In this document: positions 45,589 to 53,236 of the stretch, piece by piece
Layout: the number at the start of each line of letters is the position of its first letter
Position numbering within the stretch: position 1 is the stretch's first letter
Source: Actinobacteria bacterium OV320
GTDB taxonomy: Bacteria; Actinomycetota; Actinomycetes; Streptomycetales; Streptomycetaceae
NCBI GenBank assembly: GCA_001298545.1
Contig: LJCX01000030.1
Coordinates: 682,001-746,000 of the forward strand
Length of the DNA: 64,000 nt
Direction: 5' to 3'
Notes under the pieces: model-generated
The model's input: the letters and a program-made list of their open reading frames with translations, nothing else
Told to the model about the DNA's origin: nothing
Database searches by the model: none
Position numbers and translations under genes: made by a program

Positions 45589-45624
45589 GCCCCACCTCGT
45601 CTCGCTCAGCACCGCAGACAATCT

Positions 45625-45671
45625 ACTCCTGGTGGAACCCGGACGTGCGCACCGGGGGCACCACCAGGAGT
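45625..45671. promoter_or_regulatory. Inverted repeat upstream of sspA
   Basis: ACTCCTGGTGG and CCACCAGGAGT (11 bp perfect) enclose a second, smaller stem (CCCGG/CCGGG). It lies 37 bases before the sspA start, in the 461-base region between the diverging operons. Just beyond it are GCGATCG direct repeats (45677-45694). It could be an operator or a leader RNA structure. I could not find a convincing -35/-10 pair for sspA. Confidence 0.5.
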
Positions 45672-46012
45672 GAGTCGCGATCGTAGCGATCGAGATCGAT
45701 CAGTCCGCGAAACCGACACTCAACCGGGAACGCAAACTGCAACTCGAACTAATGTTCCCTATTGCTTGGACGCCTGCAACCCATATCGGGAAAGGGCATC
45801 GGCGCAGAGGCCGCATGGGATCCTCGGTGGAGCCTGCCGCACCCTCATCAACACCTCTGAGCTGCGAATATCAATCGCTGAGACCCGAGTGTCAGTGCGT
45901 GGGTTTATGGTGATCAGGCACTGTAACCCTGGGGCGACTCAGAGTTGCGGGCAGCTCTGCATACACAGAACTGAGGCGGGGGCTCCGCAAGTTGACGGTC
46001 ATTCAGACATTG

Positions 46013-46039
46013 GGGGAAATCTCCCCTGTCTCACAGGGG
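46013..46039 (+). promoter_or_regulatory. Two mutually exclusive hairpins over the helicase ribosome-binding site
   Basis: TCCCC (46022-46026) can pair upstream with GGGGA (46013-46017). Alternatively CCCCTGT (46023-46029) can pair with ACAGGGG (46033-46039), covering the G-rich ribosome-binding site before ATG 46050. The shared C-run makes the two exclusive, so a translational switch is possible. TTGACG at 45992-45997 could be a -35 box, but no good -10 follows. Confidence 0.45.
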
Positions 46040-46049
46040 TGGTGAATCG

Positions 46050-47678
46050 ATGACAGCGTGGTCACCCGGCCTGTCCTTCCAAGTCGTGCTGGACAGCGCT
46101 CCCATGCCGTACATCCGCGAGCGGCTCGGCAAGCACATGTGCGCTCTGCTCGACCTCATCGACGGCGGAAGCGCCGGCGATGAGCGGCTCCGAGCAGTCG
46201 CTGCCGTGGCGGTGGACGCCGAGAAGCTCGTCTCCAATGAGACGGACCGCGAGGAGCTGCTGCGGCTCCTGCCCGCCGACAAGCAGGCAGAGCTTGCCCA
46301 ACGTCTTGGAGCGGATGGTGCGGGCACCGATGCCCTGGTCTACCTGAACGGTCTGAAGTGGGCGAGTGAGCAGCAGCGGGAGCTGCTGGAGTTCTTCGGC
46401 TTCAGCGTCGACAGGGCACCCGCGCTGCCCCCGCTCTTTCGGCAAGACGCCGAACCCGAGTACGGGCTGTTCCCCCACCAACGGCGCGCAGCCGCACGCG
46501 TGAAGGAGCTGCTGTACGACGGGCCGCGGCGGGTTGTCCTCCACCTGCCGACAGGCGTGGGCAAGACCCGTACCGGAATGAACCTGATCGCCGACCATCT
46601 GCGGCAGCACGAGCCCACGCTCGTGGTCTGGCTGGCGCGTGGGCAGGAACTGCTGGAGCAGGCGGCTGTGGAGTTCGAGCGCGCGTGGTCCAAGCTCGGC
46701 GACCGTCCGCTTGCGGTCGTCCGGATGTGGGGTGAGGCGCCCACCGATGTGGAGGCGCTGACAGACGGCCTTGTCATCCTGGGGCTGGAGAAGGCCGTCT
46801 CTGCGGACAAGAGCGATCCGGAGCTTCTCCGCAAACTGGCATCGCGCAGCACTCTCACAGTCTTCGACGAGGCTCATCAGATCATCGCGCCGACCTACCA
46901 GCGAGTGGTGGACGCCCTCACCGTCCGCCCCGATGCCAGCTTGCTGGGCCTGACGGCCACCCCCGGCCGGACCTGGGCGGACGTCACGCAAGATGAGCGG
47001 CTGTCGGACTTCTTCGCCCGTCAGAAGGTCATGCTGCAGATCGACGGATACAGCAACCCGGTAACCGCCCTCATCGAACAGGGCTACCTGGCCAAGCCCA
47101 TCATGAAGACCGTCGCCTCCGAGGCCGGCCTGCATCTGTCCGCGCGGGATCAGCAGCTGCTCGCGAAGTCCTTCGACATCCCGTCGGACATCATCGCGTC
47201 GCTGGCCAGCGACGAGCAGTGGAACCTCAAGGTCGTCCAGACCGTGCTGGAGCTACTGGAACGCCAGCACCGCAGGATCCTGGTATTCGCGGCCTCCGTT
47301 GACCATTGCCGCCTGATCGCCGCCGTCCTGTCGGCGCTCGGCCTCGATGCCGACTTCGTCACCGGCGAGTCCTCTCCCCGGCACCGGAACGATGCCATCA
47401 GACGCTTCAAGGGCGCCGGCCGACGCCCCATGATTCTGTGCAACTTCGGGGTCCTGACCACAGGCTTCGATGCCCCGGCGGCCAGTGCTGCCATCATCGC
47501 CCGACCGACCAAGTCGCTGGTCCTGTACAGCCAGATGGTCGGCCGGGTCATCCGCGGCCCCAAGGCCGGCGGAACCGCCACCTGCGAGATCGTCACCGTC
47601 GTCGACCCGGAGCTGCCCGGGTTCGGAGACGTGGCCGAGGCATTCACCAACTGGGAAGACGTATGGGAGACCGCGTGA
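46050..47678 (+). CDS. Superfamily 2 DEAH helicase, first gene of a putative SspFGH-like module
   Basis: A protein of 542 aa. Helicase motifs: I LPTGVGKTRTG (166-176), II DEAH (273-276), III LTATPGR, a second RecA domain with ILVFAASVDHCRLIAAVL, and VI YSQMVGRVIRGP. The first ~130 residues are unassigned. It diverges from sspA and is coupled by GTGA overlap to a GHKL ATPase and then a phospholipase-D nuclease. A three-gene second effector, SspFGH, is known to partner SspABCD and attack unmodified DNA. I believe this module is its equivalent, but I do not recall the exact domain make-up of SspF, G and H and have not assigned symbols. Confidence 0.8.
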   Translation: MTAWSPGLSFQVVLDSAPMPYIRERLGKHMCALLDLIDGGSAGDERLRAVAAVAVDAEKLVSNETDREELLRLLPADKQAELAQRLGADGAGTDALVYLNGLKWASEQQRELLEFFGFSVDRAPALPPLFRQDAEPEYGLFPHQRRAAARVKELLYDGPRRVVLHLPTGVGKTRTGMNLIADHLRQHEPTLVVWLARGQELLEQAAVEFERAWSKLGDRPLAVVRMWGEAPTDVEALTDGLVILGLEKAVSADKSDPELLRKLASRSTLTVFDEAHQIIAPTYQRVVDALTVRPDASLLGLTATPGRTWADVTQDERLSDFFARQKVMLQIDGYSNPVTALIEQGYLAKPIMKTVASEAGLHLSARDQQLLAKSFDIPSDIIASLASDEQWNLKVVQTVLELLERQHRRILVFAASVDHCRLIAAVLSALGLDADFVTGESSPRHRNDAIRRFKGAGRRPMILCNFGVLTTGFDAPAASAAIIARPTKSLVLYSQMVGRVIRGPKAGGTATCEIVTVVDPELPGFGDVAEAFTNWEDVWETA

Positions 47679-49558
47679 CCGGCGAGGGAAGCAAATACCG
47701 GATCGTCAGCCCTTCGCTGACCGTCAAGGCCATGCGCGACAGCGGCTACAAGAACACCGCCTACGCGCTCGCCGAGCTGATCGACAACAGCATCGACGCG
47801 GAAGCCACACTGGTTCAGGTCTTCGCCTGTGAGAGCCCGGTGCAGGGCGCCACCCAGACGAGGCACCGGGTGGACGCCATAGCCGTCCTCGACAACGGCA
47901 AGGGCATGGACGCCGAACTCCTGCGGCGTGCCCTGAAGTACGGCGACGGCCTCGGGGGCGACCGTAACCGCATCGGGCGCTTCGGCATGGGTCTGCCCAA
48001 CTCCAGTATGTCCCAGTGCACCAAGGTCGAGGTCTGGTCCTGGACCAATGGGTCCCCGAACGCCATGTACACCTACCTCGATCTTGAGGAGATCAACGGC
48101 GGACTCGACGACGTCCCCAGCCCCGTACACCGCCCTGTACCGGAGTACTGGAGCGACCTCAGCGAGGCGCCCCTGGGCACCACCGGCACCCTTGTGGTCT
48201 GGTCGGACCTTGACCGGGTCAAATGGCACGGCGCCGGCGCCACCCTGCGGAACACTGCCGAGCTGATCGGCCGTGTGTACCGGCACTACCTCCACGACGG
48301 CAGAGTGGAGATCAAGATGGCGCCGGTCCGCGAAGGAAAGGTCCTCGAAGGAGACAACGGGGCGTACTTCGCCGAGCCCAACGACCCCCTGTACCTCATG
48401 GGCTCAACCGGGACGCCGCCCCCGTTCGGGAACAAGCCCATGTTCGAACCCTTCGACATGGGCAACGAGAAGGAACCCGGGGTCGCCTACTTCCCGATCA
48501 CGGTCGACGGGACGAAGTACAACGTGAAGGTGCGGGCATCTATCGCCCGGCCCGAGGCCCGCCGTGCCGACGTCGAAGGTCACCCGTGGCCCGAAAATGC
48601 GAACCCCAACCGCGACGCCGGTTTCCACCCGTGGGGTCAGCATGCTCGACGGAACATCGGGATCTCCCTTGTCCGGCAGGGGCGCGAACTCGACCTCGAT
48701 TCCAAGTGGGCCATCGGGTACGACCCCGTCGAGCGCTGGTGGGGCATCGAGGTGGAATTCCCCCCGGAGCTCGACGACATCTTCGGCGTCACGAACAACA
48801 AGCAGACCGCCACGGTCTTCTCGTCTCTCGCCCACTTCGACTGGACGGCCGAGGCCGAGGGAGACGAGACGCCCAAGGCGTTCAAGGACCGCATCGCCGA
48901 ATTCGGCGACCCGCGCCTGCCCCTGATCGATCTCGCGCTCTACCTGGAGAAGAACCTCCTGCCCAAAATGCGGCGGAAGCTGAAGCAGCACACGCTGGGC
49001 AACCGGGGAGGCAAAAAGCGCCACGACGACGTCGTCACGTCCAAGGCCACGGACGCGGTGAAGCGCCGGCAGGAGGACGGCCACACGGGAACGACCGACC
49101 GCCTGGCAGAGGAAGCCACCGACAACGACAAGCGCCAGGAGCAGTTCGCGGCGCTCACCGAGCGGCACCACCTCGACGAGGACACCGCCCAGTCCATGGT
49201 CGACGAGGCACTGGAGAAAGACTGGCGTGTCCGCTGGATCTCCAGCCCGCAGGACTCCACGGCGTTCTTCAACATCGACCTCATGGCCGGCATGCTGCAG
49301 GTGATCTTCAACACCGAACACCCGCTGCACAGCGAGCTGATGACCGTCCTTGAAGACGTGCCCGAGGACGCGAGCGAGACCGAACTCCGCCAACGCCTCG
49401 CCCGTGCCTCCGACACCTTCAAACTCCTCGTCTTCTCCTGGGCCCGCATGGAGGACGAGATCCCCAACAAGCGGGACCGCGCCAGGATCTCGGACGCCCG
49501 GCGCGACTGGGGCCGCTACGCCCGCGACTTCATCGAAGACGGGAGCGATGACGAGTGA
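47675..49558 (+). CDS. GHKL (HSP90/MutL-type) ATPase
   Basis: A protein of 627 aa from GTG 47675 overlapping the helicase stop. The Bergerat fold is clear: N-box ELIDNSIDA (34-42), DNGKGM (73-78), GRFGMGLPNSS (101-111) and a later TGTLVVWSDLD strand. The middle contains GQHARRNIGISLVRQGRELD, as in MutL/HSP90-like defence proteins. The C-terminal third is a charged helical region (DAVKRRQEDGHTG, EEATDNDKRQEQFAALTERH). GHKL ATPases act as nucleotide-driven clamps; here it probably couples the helicase and the nuclease on DNA. Overlapping starts on both sides indicate fixed stoichiometry. Confidence 0.8.
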   Translation: MTGEGSKYRIVSPSLTVKAMRDSGYKNTAYALAELIDNSIDAEATLVQVFACESPVQGATQTRHRVDAIAVLDNGKGMDAELLRRALKYGDGLGGDRNRIGRFGMGLPNSSMSQCTKVEVWSWTNGSPNAMYTYLDLEEINGGLDDVPSPVHRPVPEYWSDLSEAPLGTTGTLVVWSDLDRVKWHGAGATLRNTAELIGRVYRHYLHDGRVEIKMAPVREGKVLEGDNGAYFAEPNDPLYLMGSTGTPPPFGNKPMFEPFDMGNEKEPGVAYFPITVDGTKYNVKVRASIARPEARRADVEGHPWPENANPNRDAGFHPWGQHARRNIGISLVRQGRELDLDSKWAIGYDPVERWWGIEVEFPPELDDIFGVTNNKQTATVFSSLAHFDWTAEAEGDETPKAFKDRIAEFGDPRLPLIDLALYLEKNLLPKMRRKLKQHTLGNRGGKKRHDDVVTSKATDAVKRRQEDGHTGTTDRLAEEATDNDKRQEQFAALTERHHLDEDTAQSMVDEALEKDWRVRWISSPQDSTAFFNIDLMAGMLQVIFNTEHPLHSELMTVLEDVPEDASETELRQRLARASDTFKLLVFSWARMEDEIPNKRDRARISDARRDWGRYARDFIEDGSDDE

Positions 49559-50451
49559 CGCAGCCGGACCACGTCTGGCAGCAGATAGCCGACCTGATGA
49601 AGGGCGCCACCACGCGAGTGATCCTCGTGGCGCCCTTCATCAAGAAGGCTGTCTTCGAGGAGACCCTCGCCTCGGTGCCGGCCTCGGTGGAGACGATCGA
49701 ATGCGTCACGCGCTGGACTCCGGCGGAGGTAGCCGCCGGAGTCTCCGATCCCGAGATCATCGAGGCGGCGGAGCGGGACGAGCGCGTGCAGATCACTCTC
49801 TGCCCGTCGCTGCATGCCAAGATCTACGTCGCCGATGACCTATGCCTGGTCGGATCCGCGAACCTGACCGGCAAGGCCACCGGTCGAGTCCCCAACGCCA
49901 ACGTGGAGCTCTTGCTGGATGTGCCCCTCACGCATCCCGAAGTGCAGCGCGTTCTCAGCCTGATCGAGTCCCGCTCGGCAGCGGCCACACCCGTGGTGGC
50001 CGCCCTTGTCCGGCAGCAGGCAGAACTTCTGAGGGAGGAACGCATCACGTCCCCGGCCGAGGGTGGACCCGCCCCACTCTGGTACCCGGAGACGAGGCGC
50101 CCGGAGAACGTGTTCGCGCTGTACAGCGGGCGAACGCGATTCACCTCGCCGGTTGAGGTCGGCATCATCCAGGACCTTGCCATGCTCGATGTCCCGGCAG
50201 GTTTGGCGGAGCACGACTTCAATGCGGCGGTCGAAGCTCGGCTGCACGCCATCCCAGAACTCCACAAGCTGCTCGTCGGCGAGCGCCTCAGCAACATCGA
50301 GCTCCAGAAGGCCATCGTGGAACGGACAGGAGACCCAGAAGACCAGGCACGGAGGACGACCGAGACGCTCGCGGCCTGGCTGCAGCACTTCGGCCGCTAT
50401 TACACCGAGGTGGGCTCGTGGGAGCTGCGGCCAGGACGGGAGCACACCTAA
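49555..50451 (+). CDS. Phospholipase-D-family nuclease
   Basis: A protein of 298 aa from GTG 49555. An N-terminal strand VILVAPFIKKAVFEETLA is followed by a single HKD motif, LHAKIYVADDLCLVGSANLT (86-105), giving H-x-K-x4-D with G-S-x-N. One motif per chain implies a dimeric active site, as in Nuc and BfiI. The C-terminal ~150 residues are helical. As the last overlapping gene of the operon it is the likely DNA-cutting component. DISARM also pairs a helicase with a PLD protein (DrmC), but the GHKL partner and the neighbouring ssp genes argue against DISARM. Confidence 0.8.
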   Translation: MTQPDHVWQQIADLMKGATTRVILVAPFIKKAVFEETLASVPASVETIECVTRWTPAEVAAGVSDPEIIEAAERDERVQITLCPSLHAKIYVADDLCLVGSANLTGKATGRVPNANVELLLDVPLTHPEVQRVLSLIESRSAAATPVVAALVRQQAELLREERITSPAEGGPAPLWYPETRRPENVFALYSGRTRFTSPVEVGIIQDLAMLDVPAGLAEHDFNAAVEARLHAIPELHKLLVGERLSNIELQKAIVERTGDPEDQARRTTETLAAWLQHFGRYYTEVGSWELRPGREHT

Positions 50452-50537
50452 GATCTCCGTGCACGGCGTAGAGCGGCGGAGCAACTCCCCCGCTCATCGC
50501 CACCCCACGGAGACGAAGGTGATGGGAAGGCCCCCTC

Positions 50538-51185
50538 ATGGCACAGGTGCGGGTCCCGTTCCTGCTGGGGCATGCGGAAATCGCCTCCCTCTATCGAGTA
50601 GAGCGCCAGACATCGCAGAAATGGCGGACAGAGGGCGCCCTCGCCGCACCTGACCTGGTCGCATCCGGCAACCCGTACTGGCTGCTGGCGACGGTAATGC
50701 GGCTGGACGGCGTCGGCGACCGCCACGTGGCGCAAGACCGGCTCACGGCCTACAAGACCAGCATCCCTCGCGGCTACGAGGTCCAGGACAAGCGGGACCT
50801 GCCCGTCATCCTCGGCATCCAGGAGGTCGCCCGCGTCCTCGCGCGGGACGCGCAGGCGATCTCCCGATGGCGTAACCGGCGACAGATCGCCGAGGCTGAC
50901 CTGACCCTCTCCGGCTCCCCTCTCTGGCTGCTGGAGAACATCCTGGATGATGCGAAACAGCGGCAGCGCAACATCCTCCCGTCCGAGGTCGAGCTGCTGC
51001 GTACAGGTCACCGCGCCCCGCAGAAACCACGCGGGCGAAGGCAGAGAGCGCCCCTCTCGCAGCCGTCACGCAAGGTCCCGCCCGCAGCCCGGACATTCAC
51101 CGGTGCCGATCAGGCTGCCGCGGCCGAGTTCCTGGCAGCAGTCATGGCAGAGGGACACTCTGTGGTCATCGAGCCGCGACCTTAG
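50538..51185 (+). CDS. Protein with two MerR-like helix-turn-helix repeats
   Basis: A protein of 215 aa from ATG 50538 behind GGGAAGG. Two copies of one HTH unit are visible: LLGHAEIASLYRVERQTSQK with SGNPYWLLATV, and ILGIQEVARVLARDAQAISR with SGSPLWLLENIL. Each resembles the excisionase/MerR-type domain in which a Trp-rich wing follows the recognition helix. A basic linker and the segment FTGADQAAAAEFLAAVMAEG follow. Two linked HTHs suggest recognition of a bipartite or palindromic site. It probably regulates the nuclease operon or acts as its DNA-recognition subunit; it is 86 bases downstream of the PLD gene. Confidence 0.7.
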   Translation: MAQVRVPFLLGHAEIASLYRVERQTSQKWRTEGALAAPDLVASGNPYWLLATVMRLDGVGDRHVAQDRLTAYKTSIPRGYEVQDKRDLPVILGIQEVARVLARDAQAISRWRNRRQIAEADLTLSGSPLWLLENILDDAKQRQRNILPSEVELLRTGHRAPQKPRGRRQRAPLSQPSRKVPPAARTFTGADQAAAAEFLAAVMAEGHSVVIEPRP

Positions 51186-51272
51186 TCGGCCTTTCCCGTC
51201 CTGACTGGGACGGATCCCCAGGACGCGATGTCGCCACTAGGCGGTGTTCGCCGACAGCTGCGAGAGAAACAC

Positions 51273-51301
51273 TTGATACCTCGGGCTTTCATCCATACTG
51301 T
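51273..51301 (+). promoter_or_regulatory. Candidate promoter of the second PP-loop gene
   Basis: TTGATA (51273-51278) and TACTGT (51296-51301) are spaced by 17 bases, a good match to the vegetative consensus. Transcription would start at about 51308-51309, exactly at the ATG of an in-frame extension (MPILSRTPGAHH...), so a leaderless longer product is possible. Confidence 0.55.
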
Positions 51302-51413
51302 CTCTCACATGCCGATCTTGTCACGCACCCCCGGAGCCCACCACGACAACTCGACGGAAACGGGCCCACGGGCCGTCCTCGACCTGGCCGCTCACCAGTC
51401 AGGTGAACGCCCG

Positions 51414-52214
51414 ATGAGGGTCATCTCCTACGGAGGCGGCGTCCAGTCGACCGCGCTGCTGGTGCTGGCCGCCCAGCGCGAGATCAACTTCTCCACCTTC
51501 CTCTTCGCCAATGTCGGGGATGACAGCGAGCACCCGGCGACCCTCGCGTACGTTCGCGAGATCGCCATCCCGTATGCCAAGCGTGCGGGACTGGACATCC
51601 ACGAACTCAAGCGACGCCGCCGTGACGGGGCCACGGAAACCCTCATGCAGCGGCTGAACCGGCCAGATACCCGGTCGATCCCCATCCCGGTCCGTATGGC
51701 CAATGGCGCTCCTGGCCGCCGCAACTGCACCGCAGACTTCAAGATCAAGGTGGTCGGGCGGTGGCTTCGGGAGCATGGCGCCACCGCGAAGGCACCGGCG
51801 GCGGTCGGCATCGGCATTTCGCTCGACGAAATCCATCGCGCCAACCGTCGGCGGAGGGAAGCCCACGAGGTCATCGAGTACCCCCTCCTCGACCTCGGGC
51901 TGCGCCGAGACGACTGCGAGCGCATCATCACCGAGGCCGGCCTGCCGGTACCGCCCAAGAGCTCCTGCTTCTTCTGCCCCTTCCGTACCGTCGATGCCTG
52001 GCGTCACCAGCGCAGACACGAGCCCGAGCTGTTCGCTCGGTCGGTCCGGCTGGAGGAGACAATCAACCGCCGACGGGCTGCGCTCGGCCGGGATGACGTT
52101 TATCTCACGAGGTACGGCATCCCGCTCACACAGGCCATCCCCGATGAGAGCCCCGGGGAAGGTGACGTCGATGAGGATGAGGGAGCGTGTGACTCCGGCT
52201 GGTGCATGACCTGA
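51414..52214 (+). CDS. PP-loop (PAPS-reductase-fold) protein
   Basis: A protein of 266 aa from ATG 51414 (AGGTGA seven bases upstream), or 301 aa if translated leaderless from ATG 51309. PP-loop SYGGGVQST (5-13), then FLFANVGDDSEHPATLAYVR, RRNCTADFKIKVVGRWL and the cysteines KSSCFFCPFRTVDAWRHQR. These match phage/plasmid PAPS-reductase homologues more than DndC/SspD. The nearby ssp genes hint at sulphur chemistry on nucleic acid. The gene has its own promoter and ends before a 46-bp palindrome. Confidence 0.8.
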   Translation: MRVISYGGGVQSTALLVLAAQREINFSTFLFANVGDDSEHPATLAYVREIAIPYAKRAGLDIHELKRRRRDGATETLMQRLNRPDTRSIPIPVRMANGAPGRRNCTADFKIKVVGRWLREHGATAKAPAAVGIGISLDEIHRANRRRREAHEVIEYPLLDLGLRRDDCERIITEAGLPVPPKSSCFFCPFRTVDAWRHQRRHEPELFARSVRLEETINRRRAALGRDDVYLTRYGIPLTQAIPDESPGEGDVDEDEGACDSGWCMT

Positions 52215-52231
52215 TACGTACCGAGCAGGCC

Positions 52232-52277
52232 ACGATGGGTGGGGCCCGAAGCCATGGCTTCGGGCCCCACCCATCGT
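52232..52277. terminator. 46-bp perfect palindrome, bidirectional terminator
   Basis: Perfectly self-complementary from ACGATGGGTGGGG to CCCCACCCATCGT with no unpaired centre (CC AT GG). It lies between the converging genes ending at 52214 (+) and 52327 (-). In RNA it would form a stem of more than 20 bp. Confidence 0.85.
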
Positions 52278-52326
52278 TTGCCCCCTGGGATGCCGACGTG
52301 GCCGCCCCAGGACACTGTTCGCGGAA

Positions 52327-53178
52327 TCAGAGCTCGGGCGGCTCGCCGGGCTGGAGGTGGAGGACGGCGAGATATTCGCCGTAGGGCATTTCTTCGTCCA
52401 CCCATCGGCTGCCGCCTGCGGGGTCGGGAATCCACATGCCGTCGAGAAGGTACTTGTCGTCGAAGACGGCGACGCGGTCTTCCTTCACCGCTGCCGCCAT
52501 CAGCAGCTGCATCCCCAGCAGCAGCACCGTGGAGGCTTCCTTGACCGCGCAGACCTCGATGCGCCCCGTGGGAAAGACCTTCCCCTCCGCATCGCTGCCC
52601 GGCTCAGGGATGGACGCATGGCCCCGCACCGCCATCTCGTGCAGGGCAATCGCCTGAGTCACCGCTGCCGCCACCGGCGTGCCAGCGCCCGGCACGCCGT
52701 CCGGGGCATGCGTCCGCAGATGCTCGGCGACCGCATGCGAGTGCACAGGCCATGTGTCGGGGTGTTGTTGCAGCCGCTGCTCAGCGGCCTCGACGGCGAG
52801 GCCAGGCTCCGTGGTGTCCGGGTGCAGCAGCCGGACGAATCCTTCGAGGGCTGCGCGCAGGTAGCCGAGACGGACCTGGTGCTGCTGCCACTCCTCCATC
52901 ATCTCGGTCCAGACGGCGTCGAAGTCGAGGCCCGCTGAGCACATGCCGCCGTCGTCGTAGGACATGTCGAACGTCACCGTGTGCAGGCCCTGGGCGAGAC
53001 GCAGCCACTTGTAGGCCGTGTCCCAGCCGTTCTGTGCGCCGGGGACTCCTGTGACGGCGGAGGCATGCTCCACCCAGTCGGTGAGTTCACGGACATGGTC
53101 CTCGGGCTCGGACAGCGCGAGGGTGGACAGCGTTCGGTATGAGGGCAGGCAGGAGCCCTCCATCCGGGTGGTGGTCAT
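52327..53178 (-). CDS. Hypothetical protein
   Basis: A protein of 283 aa from ATG 53178. The sequence is acidic and mostly helical (DHVRELTDWVEHASAVTG, WTEMMEEWQQHQVRLGYLRA, AVEAAEQRLQQHPD), with a C-terminal beta-rich part (DDKYLLDGMWIPDPAGGSRW). There are no catalytic motifs, membrane segments or signal peptide. It lies between the second PP-loop gene and the phosphorothioation-associated methyltransferase, on the latter's strand and 58 bases downstream, so the two could be co-transcribed. I do not recognise the family. Confidence 0.6.
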   Translation of the reverse strand: MTTTRMEGSCLPSYRTLSTLALSEPEDHVRELTDWVEHASAVTGVPGAQNGWDTAYKWLRLAQGLHTVTFDMSYDDGGMCSAGLDFDAVWTEMMEEWQQHQVRLGYLRAALEGFVRLLHPDTTEPGLAVEAAEQRLQQHPDTWPVHSHAVAEHLRTHAPDGVPGAGTPVAAAVTQAIALHEMAVRGHASIPEPGSDAEGKVFPTGRIEVCAVKEASTVLLLGMQLLMAAAVKEDRVAVFDDKYLLDGMWIPDPAGGSRWVDEEMPYGEYLAVLHLQPGEPPEL

Positions 53179-53236
53179 GGGGGGAGCGTGGCACACGGCA
53201 CTGACAATCCCTGCGGTGCCGAGAGCCGGAGGAGGC

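Noticed and set aside
46050..50451. DISARM defence system (helicase + PLD nuclease)
   Set aside because: There is no DUF1998 (DrmB) or DISARM methyltransferase; a GHKL ATPase lies between helicase and PLD, and the operon diverges from sspA.
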